64,000 nucleotides of DNA from Nematopogon swammerdamellus (lineage: Eukaryota; Arthropoda; Insecta; Lepidoptera; Adelidae). The stretch's first letter is position 1; the number at the start of each line of letters is the position of its first letter. Location of the stretch: NCBI GenBank assembly GCA_946902875.1, contig OX336349.1, positions 14,717,891-14,781,890 on the forward strand, read 5' to 3'. The notes under the pieces were generated by a model. That model searched no databases, was not told the origin of the DNA, and saw only the letters and a program-made list of their open reading frames with translations. A program made the position numbers and the translations under genes. Positions 54,550-64,000 of this stretch are shown here, in pieces.

Positions 54550-54812
54550 TATTATGCAATACCTACAACTAGCGCGCGCGTCAAATTATCGTGCACTTTG
54601 CATTGTCCGCCGCCCCGCGGCGGCCGTGTCTGTCACCTCTAGTGACCTATGCCTACACAGTACACACATGTACTTATTTACATCTTACATTACAAACATG
54701 TAGGCCTACGATACTTCTCACAATATTAAAGCAGAGGCCTAATTGAGGGGGGTGCTAGCTAGTGCTAGCGGCCGTGATTGCTCAGGGGGCGGTTCTGTAC
54801 TCGCCATATAAT

Positions 54813-54938
54813 AAACATCGAGCCTTAGAAAGAGACAATCCGGTTGTAGAGCGTCGACCCTGTCGCACGCACACAGACGTTCGAGTTCGTTCGACAGGGA
54901 TGACTCTCCAAAGTCTCTTTCTAAAGCTCATTGTTCAT
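54813..54938. mobile_element. MITE family D, both arms
   Basis: CCTTAGAAAGAGACAATCCG at one end and CAAAGTCTCTTTCTAAAGCT at the other; GTCGACCCTGTCGCACGC faces TTCGTTCGACAGGGATGAC. About 125 bp. Confidence 0.65.
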
Positions 54939-54944
54939 TATTTA

Positions 54945-56865
54945 CTACAATAAATAGACATAAAAGTAGACAGTTTTTATATGGATGAAATTTTTTTAAT
55001 TCGTATTTACTTTGGTACCTACAAAATAATGGAAATTAGAGAGTACACATAAATAAAAAAAATATATACATAAAAATAGGTTTCGAGCTTCGACTTTCGT
55101 TCGAGTCGTGAACAAATAAAATATGTTGCTAAATCTTAACTCTGTCAGCATCTAACAAAACAATACCAGCTAATCCACTGAATCGTACCATACCATAGCC
55201 CCAGTTTAAAAATTAAACGCAATATACACCAAAAATGTTCCGCCGTGCAAAACGTAATTGGGCAATGAGCAGTATTCGCGCACCTAAATACGCCCCTGTT
55301 TTATTTATGTTTATGCTAAGCATTCCCAAGCGTCGTATCTTCAGCGGCGGCCCGGAGGCCAGCGGTGACCACGACATTTCCAATGAAGCCTTCACTTTGC
55401 ATACCTATCTGGCTACTAACTAAATAGATACCTAAGTCTACTTCCAACGGATGACTAACATTTATAGGAATTGTTTATCAGTTACCTAAAGTCGCCCACT
55501 CGTGCACGTCTAAACATAGATTTGATATATATTTTTGTGGACATTGGAATATAGATTGTAGTTAGGTGCATTCGATATTTCATAAAAATCCGTTAGATTT
55601 ACCGATTTTATGGAAAAACATTATTAGCTTGCCATGCTACGATAGCCATGTAGCCAACTTGAAATTAACCTGTAGAACCTTTTCATAGGCATTAACTTAC
55701 TGAAACCCTCGAATTTAATTCGCTCAGAGTAACCAGTGAGTATGACATGGCTTTATTTGTGTGTCTGCACTTTTAGAGGCTATGTGTTATCAATATAATC
55801 AGTCACATTGCGCCGATATGCAACCTAATAAAATCGATAAGATACCACTCGACTTACCTAGTGATTTTAGTCCAAACATAACGTTTAGAACGCAATGAGG
55901 GTAGTTCCGACAGTTTAACACAAGTTTAGTCTTGAGTTTTGCCACAGACAACTTGCAAAATCTGCACTTTCCTATAAAACACAATCTGCCGGCAGATACA
56001 AATTAGTTGTGAAATGCACGTCTCATTTTTTGATAATACACCCACTTATAATCACTAATAAATAAGTAAAAAAACTAAAAATAATGATTAAGTATTCACG
56101 AACTTGGTAAAGTTTCGAGTCCGCGTAAATGTTTCGCCGCTGCGACAACGTCACATTTACAACCATACAACGCGAAGCTCGGTCGCGGACTGACTGAGTA
56201 CTGACTGGCTGATTATGACCGACCGACCATCAGTCGGTGTTGCCAGAGGGATCAATGACTTTTTACCGGAAAGTCCAGAAATTTTCAGAAACTAGCTTGG
56301 CTAATGTTTTCATAAGTATTGAACTTAATTATATACAAATAACCTAATACGATATCAGTGATGCGGATTCAATACCAATATTTTCTCTAAATTTTTTAAC
56401 AATTTCTACGTGTACATCGGTAATTTATATCCTATAGGTAGGTAAATCCAGGAAGCATAAATATTTATACAGCAAGCTCACAGAGCATCTAAGCACAGAG
56501 TAATTGGTCTAAGTATAATAATTTTCAATGTTCAGCAATGTCTACGACTGACAATGAACCACTTTGACCCTTGCCATTTTTTTTTTCAAAAGTTAAAAAT
56601 TAGGTACCTTGTTCATGGTTCTATACATTTTTTCATTTACCCCCACAAAAATGTATGGAAGGGAAATATGATTTATTTTATTTAAAAAAAATTATTGACA
56701 ATATTGTACATTTGAGCTTCAGAATTACCCGTTAAAATTTTGGTAGTCGTTCCTGAGTACATGGTATAATTACGTATGTTTAGTCAATAACTAAATAGAG
56801 ATTCTTCTAATTAAAGAAAACACTGTATTTACTTCGTTTCGCGGCAAATTAGCTCGAATGGTAAC
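54945..56865. other. No supported gene
   Basis: A piece at 55330-55380 (GGCGGCCCGGAGGCCAGCGG) is GC-rich within a plus-strand frame 55235-55423 that is unrecognised. The remainder is AT-rich. Confidence 0.4.
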
Positions 56866-57130
56866 ACAATACTGCGCTTGACGCCCCGCGCTCCCTCCGT
56901 AGTCGCCGGGCCGCGCGGCACTTCGCTCGCGCCGCGCGCGCGTCTGGGCTGAGAAGTGAGAGGGAATATATTATGTCTATCTCCCTCCCTCCTTACCCTA
57001 CTACGCCCGCTATATTCGGTGTCTCTGCCCTGCGTGGGGCGGTGTCCGGTGTGGCTTTCCGTTGGAAGGCGCGAAAACTTTTGCGTGTTTGGAATTTTAG
57101 CACTCAAGGGAATTCCCGCCAAATATAATT
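56866..57130. other. GC-rich, CpG-rich block
   Basis: High CpG (GCCGCGCGCGCGTCTGGG) in AT-rich surroundings. Frames on both strands are unrecognised. It may be an unclassified repeat or a promoter-like island. No splice support was found. Confidence 0.25.
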
Positions 57131-57134
57131 CTAT

Positions 57135-57988
57135 GGCAAAAATGTGCCAGTAAAAAATATTACGAGGCCTCTGCTCTTACTCACGGGCATTAGGGTAAAT
57201 ACAACAGACGCATCTAAAACTAAAAGTGCAAATAGAACTTTGTCTAAGGCATTACCATTAACTCATTATGCATAATGTACTCCACGCCCAGTGGATCTAG
57301 GCTTTGAGCTTTCATAAATTCAAAATAATAATATTTTATTTTTCTAGTTCGCTAGTGTATCCTGACATGAATTTCAGAGATCTTACAGTTTTTTATTTAG
57401 TGCATTTTTTTGAATCAATTTGATTAACTTCGCTCGATAGGAAAAAATCATGAACATGCCTCTGAATTTAGTTATAAAAACGTATTTAAGGCAACAACGT
57501 GGCCAAATTAAGGCTTTGGAAAAAATATATTTTATTTGTTGAATTATACCTAATCTAAATCCGTAGCTTTTTATTATTACTTTTTTCTTTCGACCCGTAG
57601 TTTTGGAATAAAATATGAATACTTAATTTGTGATTCATTGATTGTTTTGTATCCTACTATTCCTACTCCAACCAGCGAAAACGGCGCCTTGAAAGAGAAG
57701 TACGGGTGAATACGGGTTGACAGAGCCACAGGTTAGGTCGTAGTTAGCACTCGGCTACACGGCCGAATTTGTATCACCAACTAAACAGTTTAGAGTGAGT
57801 TGAGCATGCATGGCGGCCAATTTCTTTCCAAGCAACCCAACTGTTTAGTCTTCGCTCTGCAATGCATAGTACAGCTTACTGACTCGTGACAGCGTAGGTT
57901 GGCGGTTGACTAAAAAATCGGCGACCGACTAAAAAATTGGCCGATGTAGGCGCTGCTGTTACAACTTTTTTTTAGTTGTATGTATCAC
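57135..57988. other. No supported gene
   Basis: AT-rich; ACTAAAAAATCGGCGACCG and ACTAAAAAATTGGCCG-like phrases at 57910-57940 form a short imperfect direct repeat. Confidence 0.4.
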
Positions 57989-57990
57989 CT

Positions 57991-58118
57991 TTTTACCCGA
58001 CTGCGCGACGCAAAGGAGGGTAATGTGTTTATCAGCCTATGTATGTATGTATGTTTTTACCCGACTGCGCGACGCAAAGGAGGGTAATGTGTTTATCAGC
58101 CTATGTATGTATGTATGT
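57991..58118 (+). repeat. Perfect 64-bp tandem duplication
   Basis: TTTTACCCGACTGCGCGACG through a TATG run is present twice, back to back (57991-58054, 58055-58118), with no difference seen. The unit is the start of the same repeat type as 50768. Confidence 0.9.
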
Positions 58119-58119
58119 T

Positions 58120-59820
58120 TGTTCCTTTGTGGCACACTAGAGACCAAACGCGTGGGCTGATTTTGATGATTCTTACGTCAATCGATTTGTCTTAATCTTG
58201 CAAGTGTTACTAAAGACATGACAGTAATCAAAATCCAATATGGCGACAACTAGACGCCATATTGTGAAAAAGAAAAAAATGAAAGTTGACCAACTACCTA
58301 TGTTAAGTGGGGTATCGTTGAAAAGGTATTTGAAAATCATCTTTAGCTTTCTCTTACCATTTTTCATTTCGAATGATTATTTAGGATCTATAACCAGTGC
58401 TCCGTCACTCGCTCAAGGTTGCGCGATAAATGCCTACCGGTTCGGGATCATTCGAATGAGCCGTAAGCAGATGGCTGTCGCGTCGCGAGTCGCGCGCGAC
58501 TCAGAGAGAGCGCTCGCACGCACGCACGCCGCGCCGCCCCGCGCGGACTCCGCGTCCGCCGCACGGAGCAACGAATTTTGCGATGAGTACCTACTGTACC
58601 TACCTAAATAAAAATGCCGGGAGAATTTTGATTTATTTCTAGTAATTTATTTATTCATATAGTAGGAGGTCATAGATTTAAAATGATATTATTATATTGC
58701 CAATAACATTACATAGATGACGCCGAACAGCGTGGTCTGTATGGCCTAATTCGTATAAGGATAATAGGTACATTGTAGATGATCATTAAATTTATTGATC
58801 AAACAAAACTATGACTGGAAGTTTGCACGCTTCGATGTGAGGAACTAATTGTGACGCTAACGCATGCATGAATTTATTCGCATGAATTTGCCGTAGCTAA
58901 ATATCGTATCGTTGGTAGCTAGAACGATAAAAGTTGGTAGGTATCATCTTCATTTTATTCCTCACAATAAGACAGCCCAAAGACACAGCCCTTAGACGCG
59001 CTGAACGACGCGCTTTCGAGATAGAGTTACACCACAGAAAGAGAAGCGAAATGTAGGTGGTTATCGTGTTTAGGCATGCAGCTCTGTGCGAGTCAATTTG
59101 TACTTTATCGCGTCGTCGCAGAGTAGCTATTTCTTTGTGAGTGTTTGTACAGAGCAGCTTCTGTACGCCAGTACTCTTTTCTATTCTGTGCTATAACGAT
59201 TTAAAGTTGGTTAGCAACCATTCTCACTCAACTTATATTAGAGCTGTGATAAAGTTCTTATTATACAGGATGTTCGGCACATCGACCGACAAATTTTTTT
59301 TGTAGGTAAGTGGGGTCATTTGAAATGTTTGATGCCCATGATACAACCCCAACCGTAAAACCCGAAAGGGGATGATTCTGTACGTGAAATAGAACCACTT
59401 TTGTTCTGACTTTTTAATTTCAAGAAAAAAAACTTTTTTTTCTCCATACATTTTGAGAATAGGTATTTAAAATTTGTATGAAAACAATAATTTTTTTTTG
59501 TTTCAAAAAAATTTTTTTCGCCACAGAATTTTATTAGTTTCACATACAGAATAACCCCCTTATGTCAGTTAAAAATATTACGGGGGCAACTGCAACACCG
59601 TGTATTTGAAAATTACCAAAATCCCAGCTTTGAACCCTTGTAACTTTTTTGTTTATGATTGTATTAGCATGAAATAAAATTTATTGGATTTTAAAATGTA
59701 TCCTTCTTCTATAAATCATTTAACGAAGTTAATACTATGAAAAGGACTTATGACCTCTCAAAGTCCCGAGAACGAGTAAAAATATGACAGAATTTAAATT
59801 TCTTAATTCATTTTAAAAAA
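58120..59820. other. No supported gene
   Basis: 58120-58300 is repeat tail related to 50880-50960. The part 58400-58600 is CpG-rich (GCGTCGCGAGTCGCGCGCGA), with a frame that starts inside the repeat and so is not a gene. The part 59260-59560 has T/A runs with unrecognised minus-strand frames. Confidence 0.4.
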
Positions 59821-59826
59821 AATTGG

Positions 59827-60120
59827 TTGTCTGTAAAGTCGGTTTACGGACGATAGTTATACGTGATAACGTCATACAACCCTTGTTTCATGAATATTCT
59901 AGATTTGAAATATTTTCCGACCGGCCAGATATTATGGTACGAGTAACCTCGTTTTAATTTCTGCGGCCCTGGTACTTTTACAAGCCGACGCTTGGGCCGA
60001 TTGTGCCTCTCTATCGCTTGTTACGCGCTCTCGCTTGCACACACAGGCTCAGATGAAACGTGACGTGATATTCGTGCGTGCAGCCGGTGTTCATCAATTT
60101 ATAAGACGTTATCACGTCAA
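59827..60120. mobile_element. Repeat F, copy 1
   Basis: Starts TTGTCTGTAAAGTCGGTTTA, CGTGATAACGTCAT, and ends CAGCCGGTGTTCATCAATTT, AAGACGTTATCACGTC. ACGTGATAACGTC and its complement face each other near the two ends. Copy 2 is 61777-62440 with a longer, different middle. A shared right half starts CGCTTGGGCCGATTGTGCCT. A MITE-like element is likely. Confidence 0.7.
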
Positions 60121-60187
60121 AAACTGACAGCAATTGAGAGATTCGTTTTCTTTTAGAAAGTTTGCTAGTTTACGCCCTTTCCAACAG

Positions 60188-60247
60188 GGTGGGTTTAATG
60201 TCTTTGACCACATGCATGTCATACAAAGGGTGGGTTTAATGTCTTTG
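60188..60247 (+). repeat. Short direct duplication
   Basis: GGGTGGGTTTAATGTCTTTG occurs at about 60188 and 60228, each followed near by by ATGTCATACAAA. Confidence 0.75.
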
Positions 60248-60560
60248 ATGTCATACAAATAATTCACTATGTGGTCAAAATTAGAGATAATTTGCAAGAG
60301 TCTAACATTAATAATGGAAAATTGAACAAAGTGCCCGCGCGACCGGTACATGTTCTAAACTTGAAAATGCTCCGGAAAACGCTCTCAGTACGGGAACTCC
60401 CTGCATAATCGGTGAACAATAATTTTCATAATATAATTCTCAAAATCGAATGACAAACCCAGAATTTTACTGCGTTGAAAGAACGACAATAATAGTATGT
60501 ATAATCTCACAAATTTATTCATCTATATAGTATGGTGTTTCAAACATACTCCTTCCTAGG

Positions 60561-60930
60561 TATAATGCGCGGGACGGATCTCGGCGTGTCGTCGCCGCAG
60601 CGGGCGACTCGCCACGCGAATACACTATACAAGTACGGTGCGGGTGCGAGGGAGAATACTGACGAACCGCTGCGGAGGCGACACGCCGAGATCCGCCCCG
60701 CGCATTATATTGCATTCGGAGCCGTCACTCGGGCCGAGTGACTCTATCACCTTTTTTATTATTAGTATAAATATTCACAAATATAATGCGCGGGGCGGAT
60801 CTCGGCGTGTCGCCGCCGCAGCGGTTCGTCAGTGTTCTCCCTCGCACCCGCACCGTACTTGTATAGTGTATTCGCGTGGCGGGTCGCCCGCTGCGGCGAC
60901 GACACGCCGAGATCCGTCCCGCGCACTATA
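60561..60930. mobile_element. GC-rich MITE (family G), inverted pair of copies 2 and 3
   Basis: Copy 2 (60561-60709) and copy 3 (60782-60930, opposite orientation) have ends TATAATGCGCGGGACGGATC and complement, about 40-bp inverted repeats, and a centre with GCGAATACACTATACAAGTA. The 72-bp spacer is AT-rich. Each has TA at its edges, consistent with TA target duplication. Together they form a 370-bp inverted structure. Confidence 0.85.
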
Positions 60931-60934
60931 CTCC

Positions 60935-61535
60935 GAATTAAATTCTAAAAATGTATAAAAACCAACAAAATTAACAGCGTCAACAAGTCAATTTCCAAAG
61001 TCTACTACGGGAGTACCTCTGATTGGTGGAGAGACGACTCCTGACTCCGGCGGCGGCGCCGCCGGCACCCCAGCAAACTAGCGGAGAAAACGTTCAACAT
61101 CTGGACGACTATATAAAACTGAATCGGAAATTCGTTTGATCGTTTGTGTGCTTTGGTGGTTCAGTGTAGGTGTATTAATTTTTCTATCTCGGTCGTGAGT
61201 TCGAGCCCCTTTTGCCTATGTTTTTTTTGTTTTGTTAAGCATTGTTGGGGTTTAAAATAAGGTTATGGTTATTTTTTTTATAACAACACGAAAAACTTTT
61301 ATTTTCGGAAGTACTCTGAGATTTATATTTCCCGCCAAAGTTCCTTCGTCACTAAGACCGACCAATCAGAGACACTTCCGTAATATACTTTGGAAATATG
61401 CACTCTGGTGTTCGTTTTGGTACCCCCAGCCAGCCTCACCTATAAATTAACACTTAAACACTCCGTTACTCGTCTTTCGAAAGAAAGAGAGCATTCCTGT
61501 TTACTGTAAACTTCTATGCTTCAATCCGCAATTCC
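60935..61535. other. No supported gene
   Basis: 61040-61080 has the GC-rich palindromic phrase GGCGGCGGCGCCGCCGGC. The remainder is AT-rich and unremarkable. Confidence 0.4.
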
Positions 61536-61536
61536 G

Positions 61537-61587
61537 CACACTCACACACACACACAGTGTGTATGTGTGTATGGTGTGTGTGTGTGT

Positions 61588-61632
<45 letters not shown>
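61537..61632. repeat. Facing (GT)n and (CA)n microsatellites
   Basis: A short CA run, then a GT-rich run, then about 40 bp of CA. GT next to CA makes a long imperfect hairpin. The open frame through it (His-Thr repeats) is an artefact. Confidence 0.85.
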
Positions 61633-61634
<2 letters not shown>

Positions 61635-61639
61635 CATAC

Positions 61640-62910
61640 ATAATCTGTGGTCCGCCACCTGACAGCTCTGGCGGTTCCTGCGGATCCTGCGGAGACTCCT
61701 TTCGGAAACACTCGGCTCGAAGGAAAGTGTGGTATGATATGATATGAGTGATGTTTGGTGGTTTAAAAAAAATTTGTTGTCTGTAAAGTCGGTTTACGGA
61801 CGATAGTTTTACGTGATAACGTCATAAAGAAACACAGCTATAAAAATGACCGTATTTGAGGAGGTTAGGAACAAAACGTGTCAATTACGTATTTCCAAGA
61901 TAATTTTTTTAAATTTTATTTCTGTTTAAAATGGTAAATTCTACAGATTGGCGAGATTGGTTGCATCAAAAAACGTTTATTTCCTATGTAAAACGAGCGC
62001 CAAAAACACGCAGTTGGTTCAAAACGTGTCAATTACACAATTAAAATATTTCTCTTAAATATTTTTTTTCTGATTTGGTTCAATACGAGTAATTTTACAT
62101 AGAAAATTGCGTATGTCGGACCAAATCGTGTCAATTACTGCAAAATGTTTTTTTTCTGGTATCATTGTTTCTCAAGCATGGCAACACAACACAACAGCTG
62201 ATATTTTTTTCGTACGGCACCCATATCGCTGCCGTACGCCGTACATTTGTCGATTTCTTGCCTCGTTTACCGTACGGTACGGCAATTACCGTACGTTTGG
62301 CAGCACTGCCGCTTGGGCCGATTGTGCCTCTCTATCGCTTGTTACGCGCTATCGCTTGCACACACAGGCTCAGATGGAACGTGACACTTTTTCGTGCGTG
62401 CAGCCGGTGTTCATCAATTTATAAGACGTCATCACGTCAAAAAAATAACCAGGGTTAATATATATAAAGAATCCTGCAGGATCCTGTGGATCCTGCAGGA
62501 GCCGCCAGAGCTTTCAGGTGTCCAACCCCATAATCTGTGCCCACAGAGCATGGACTGCGCTCGCATTACTACTGCCCATACCAAAGATTACTAATTTTAT
62601 CTACCGAAGAAAGAAAGAATATTTATTATGGGCACACAGCCAGGCGTTCGACACCTGAAAGAGTTGACGGCCCTTCCCGGCTCCTTTCGTGAACACTCGG
62701 GTCGAAACTAAACGTAACAAAAACGACATGCACCGCCTCAACATTAGGTTAGCGACGCATCTTCTTTATATTAACCCTGGTAATTTTTTTTTAAACCACC
62801 AAAAACATCACTCATACCTACCACTTTCCCTCGAGCCGAAGTTTGCCGAAAGGACCGGCTCCTTTAAGGAGCCGTCATCTCTTTCAGGAGGCGGACCGCA
62901 CAGACAGCCA
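61640..62910. mobile_element. Composite repeat with inverted outer parts around repeat F copy 2
   Basis: GAGTGATGTTTGGTGGTTTA (61746) is matched in reverse at 62788-62830 (TAAACCACCAAAAACATCAC), and GCTCTGGCGGTTCCTGCGGA (61665) in reverse at 62488-62515. Repeat F copy 2 occupies 61777-62440. Within it, AAACGTGTCAATTAC-like motifs recur at about 61874, 62020 and 62122, and a cluster of CCGTACG motifs lies at 62210-62300. Confidence 0.55.
62472..62500. repeat. Perfect 13-bp palindrome arms
   Basis: TCCTGCAGGATCC and its complement flank the loop TGT. It lies inside the composite repeat 61640-62910. Confidence 0.8.
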
Positions 62911-62914
62911 GCAC

Positions 62915-63148
62915 CCACCAGTCAGTATCATATATATTGGTAATCTGTGGGTTATATTCTCTTTGGCCAGCACGGCATCCACTATTATTAGTCTGTGAGC
63001 ACGGCGAAAAAATCAAATCGAGCGAAAGAAGAATGTTTTTCTTCTAAACTTACGGCATTTTGCCGACTTGTATTAGCAGTGGCTTTGAAATCCTCTAATA
63101 TTCGAATAGCTAGCTAACGTGGTTATATTCTCTGTGTAGCTAACCACG
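62915..63148 (+). promoter_or_regulatory. Presumed METTL14 promoter and 5' UTR region
   Basis: About 230 bp separate the last recognisable repeat from the METTL14 start codon, so the promoter must be compact or include repeat DNA. GTGGTTATATTCTCTGTGTAGCTAACCAC near the ATG forms a small inverted pair (GTGGTTA / TAACCAC). No TATA box was assigned. Confidence 0.35.
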
Positions 63149-63214
63149 ATGAGCGAGCGACTACGCGAGTTGCGAGAGCGCTCGCAGAAACGAAAGAAAC
63201 TCATCGCTCAAACC
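63149..63214 (+). CDS. Mettl14: METTL14 homolog, first coding exon
   Basis: ATG at 63149 (context CCACGATGAG) opens 22 codons including SERLRELRERSQKRKKLIAQ, ending at the donor ACC|GTACGT (GT at 63215-63216), phase 0. The charged helix matches the known METTL14 N-terminus (LQEIRERQKLRRQLLAQQ in vertebrates, as recalled). METTL14 forms the nuclear heterodimer with METTL3 that installs N6-methyladenosine on mRNA; METTL14 itself binds RNA and is not catalytic. The exon is too short for a long-ORF scan. The 314-bp intron to exon 2 has a normal acceptor. Start choice is supported by length, since no longer upstream frame is in phase. Confidence 0.9.
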
Positions 63215-63528
63215 GTACGTAACCTATAACCGTTCTATCGTTTGTATTGTTGCATGCTGTATCTTACTTCCTTAGCAGCTTTCCAGCCAGTCTATTCGAA
63301 ATTACAAAAAGATAAAGAAAAAGTGAGGTTAGGTTAAGTTCAGAAAATCCTGGTCCTGGATTCATTGCTATAAAGACAGTCAAAAGAGTCAGAACCTTAT
63401 GTAAACTTATAATCTATTTTCCACTATATTCAGCGTAGGGCGACTTCCATCATTGTTGATGTACCTACCTATAACTTTGTCTTTATTGCTTTAGTTAGAG
63501 TTTACAATTATTTTGTTTCTATGGATAG

Positions 63529-63696
63529 CTTGGTGTGTCGAGCGTGGGGGAGCTGCGGCATGCGTTGGGCAGTGCTCTGGATGTGCCGAGCAAGAAGCCG
63601 GCTCTGGAGCCGCAGGCCGACCCCGCGCCGGACCCGCACAAACAGAAGGAGCAGGTCGACGGCCTCGTCTATACCGACTCCTCCACCTTTCTCAAG
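63529..63696 (+). CDS. Mettl14: METTL14 homolog, coding exon 2 (partial gene)
   Basis: The exon follows the acceptor TTTCTATGGATAG (AG at 63527-63528) and ends at AAG|GTACTG (GT at 63697-63698); both joins are phase 0 and the length is 56 codons. It encodes LGVSSVGELRHALGSALDVP, a Pro-rich linker QADPAPDPHKQKEQVDG and LVYTDSSTFLK. YxDSSTFLKGTQ is a hallmark of METTL14 just before its methyltransferase-like fold, so the next exon should begin with GTQ. That exon is not within the last 300 bp. Overlapping longer frames on the same strand (63513-63917, 63521-63778) are shifted shadows of this exon. The linker is GC-rich compared with the surroundings, as expected for coding DNA here. Confidence 0.93.
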
Positions 63697-63796
63697 GTAC
63701 TGTTGTAGTTTCAGTACGTTTCGCTATAAAGAACAGACACACCAAGCCAGATGCAGTTATTTCTCAAAAATGTGTTAATCTTAAAAAAAAAAAATT

Positions 63797-63835
63797 TTTC
63801 TTATGGAAACTGACACGGTTTGCTGCACCTTGTGA
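63797..63835 (-). mobile_element. SINE family 2 tail fragment in METTL14 intron 2
   Basis: A run of A/T followed by TTATGGAAACTGACACGGTT is the complement of the SINE family 2 3' end. Only about 35 bp is clear; the following 60 bp is diverged. Confidence 0.5.
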
Positions 63836-64000
63836 TGTCCGCGCGGCAACAATAGCACGGAGGCCAAGGAGTGTAAGCATATTTGGATGTGGCTTTATAC
63901 TGGGGAGCCGATTTTAGTGAAATAATTTTTTGCGGGAAACATGTAGTTTCGGAGAAAAAATAATAATAAAGAAATGGATTCTCCATACAAAATTAAAACT

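Noticed and set aside
58240..58611. 123-codon plus-strand frame
   Set aside because: Its start lies inside a repeat tail and its end in a CpG-rich Arg/Ala stretch; no homology.
61559..61747. His-Thr repeat protein
   Set aside because: It is a CA microsatellite read as codons.
63513..63917. 134-codon and 85-codon plus-strand frames
   Set aside because: Both are shifted shadows of METTL14 exon 2, which has its own frame and splice sites at 63529-63696.

Overview
The window looks like nuclear DNA of a moth or butterfly (Lepidoptera). It is AT-rich and intron- and repeat-dominated. Long open frames are almost absent, and the recognisable content is mostly transposon debris: mariner elements, poly-A and microsatellite-tailed non-LTR retrotransposons, SINEs, Helitron-like elements and foldback MITEs. 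The lepidopteran placement rests on the repeat style and is an inference; no species is claimed.

Two host genes are supported by exon sequence plus splice signals. On the minus strand, exons at 28010-28075 and 21247-21292 encode the start of a PH-domain adaptor very like DOK7 (docking protein 7). The 6.7 kb intron between them is full of transposon fragments, and the rest of the gene should lie in the left part of the window or beyond it. On the plus strand at the right edge, exons at 63149-63214 and 63529-63696 encode the N-terminus of METTL14, the m6A methyltransferase partner of METTL3; the rest is outside the window. The two genes are divergent, with about 35 kb of repeat-rich DNA between their starts.

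Layout: 0-5 kb holds foldback repeats, a tRNA-headed SINE and repeat A; 5.5-12 kb holds two mariner elements, each about 0.92 kb, full-ended but with the catalytic core deleted; 13.9-14.1 kb has an E-box cluster; 16-23 kb has a 5S/tRNA-headed SINE, DOK7 exon 2 and a Helitron-like element; 27-28 kb has a LINE and DOK7 exon 1; 28.9-29.7 kb has an unusual element with a perfect 8-bp target duplication, built from a repeated 16-mer; 33-36 kb has SINE, LINE and MITE copies; 38-42 kb has a large foldback and a tandemly duplicated Helitron-like element; 43-46 kb has a GC-rich MITE and a Helitron-like element split by a LINE; 49-51 kb has foldbacks; 51.8-54.4 kb is a nested stack (SINE in LINE in repeat A, then LINE in SINE); 57-63 kb has tandem duplications, an inverted pair of GC-rich MITEs and composite repeats just upstream of METTL14.

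The most interesting signals are the 28.9 kb element, the two SINE families that share a central domain but differ in head and tail (one head carrying the 5S rRNA internal promoter), and the matched core deletions of the two mariners. All calls were made by eye, without database searches.
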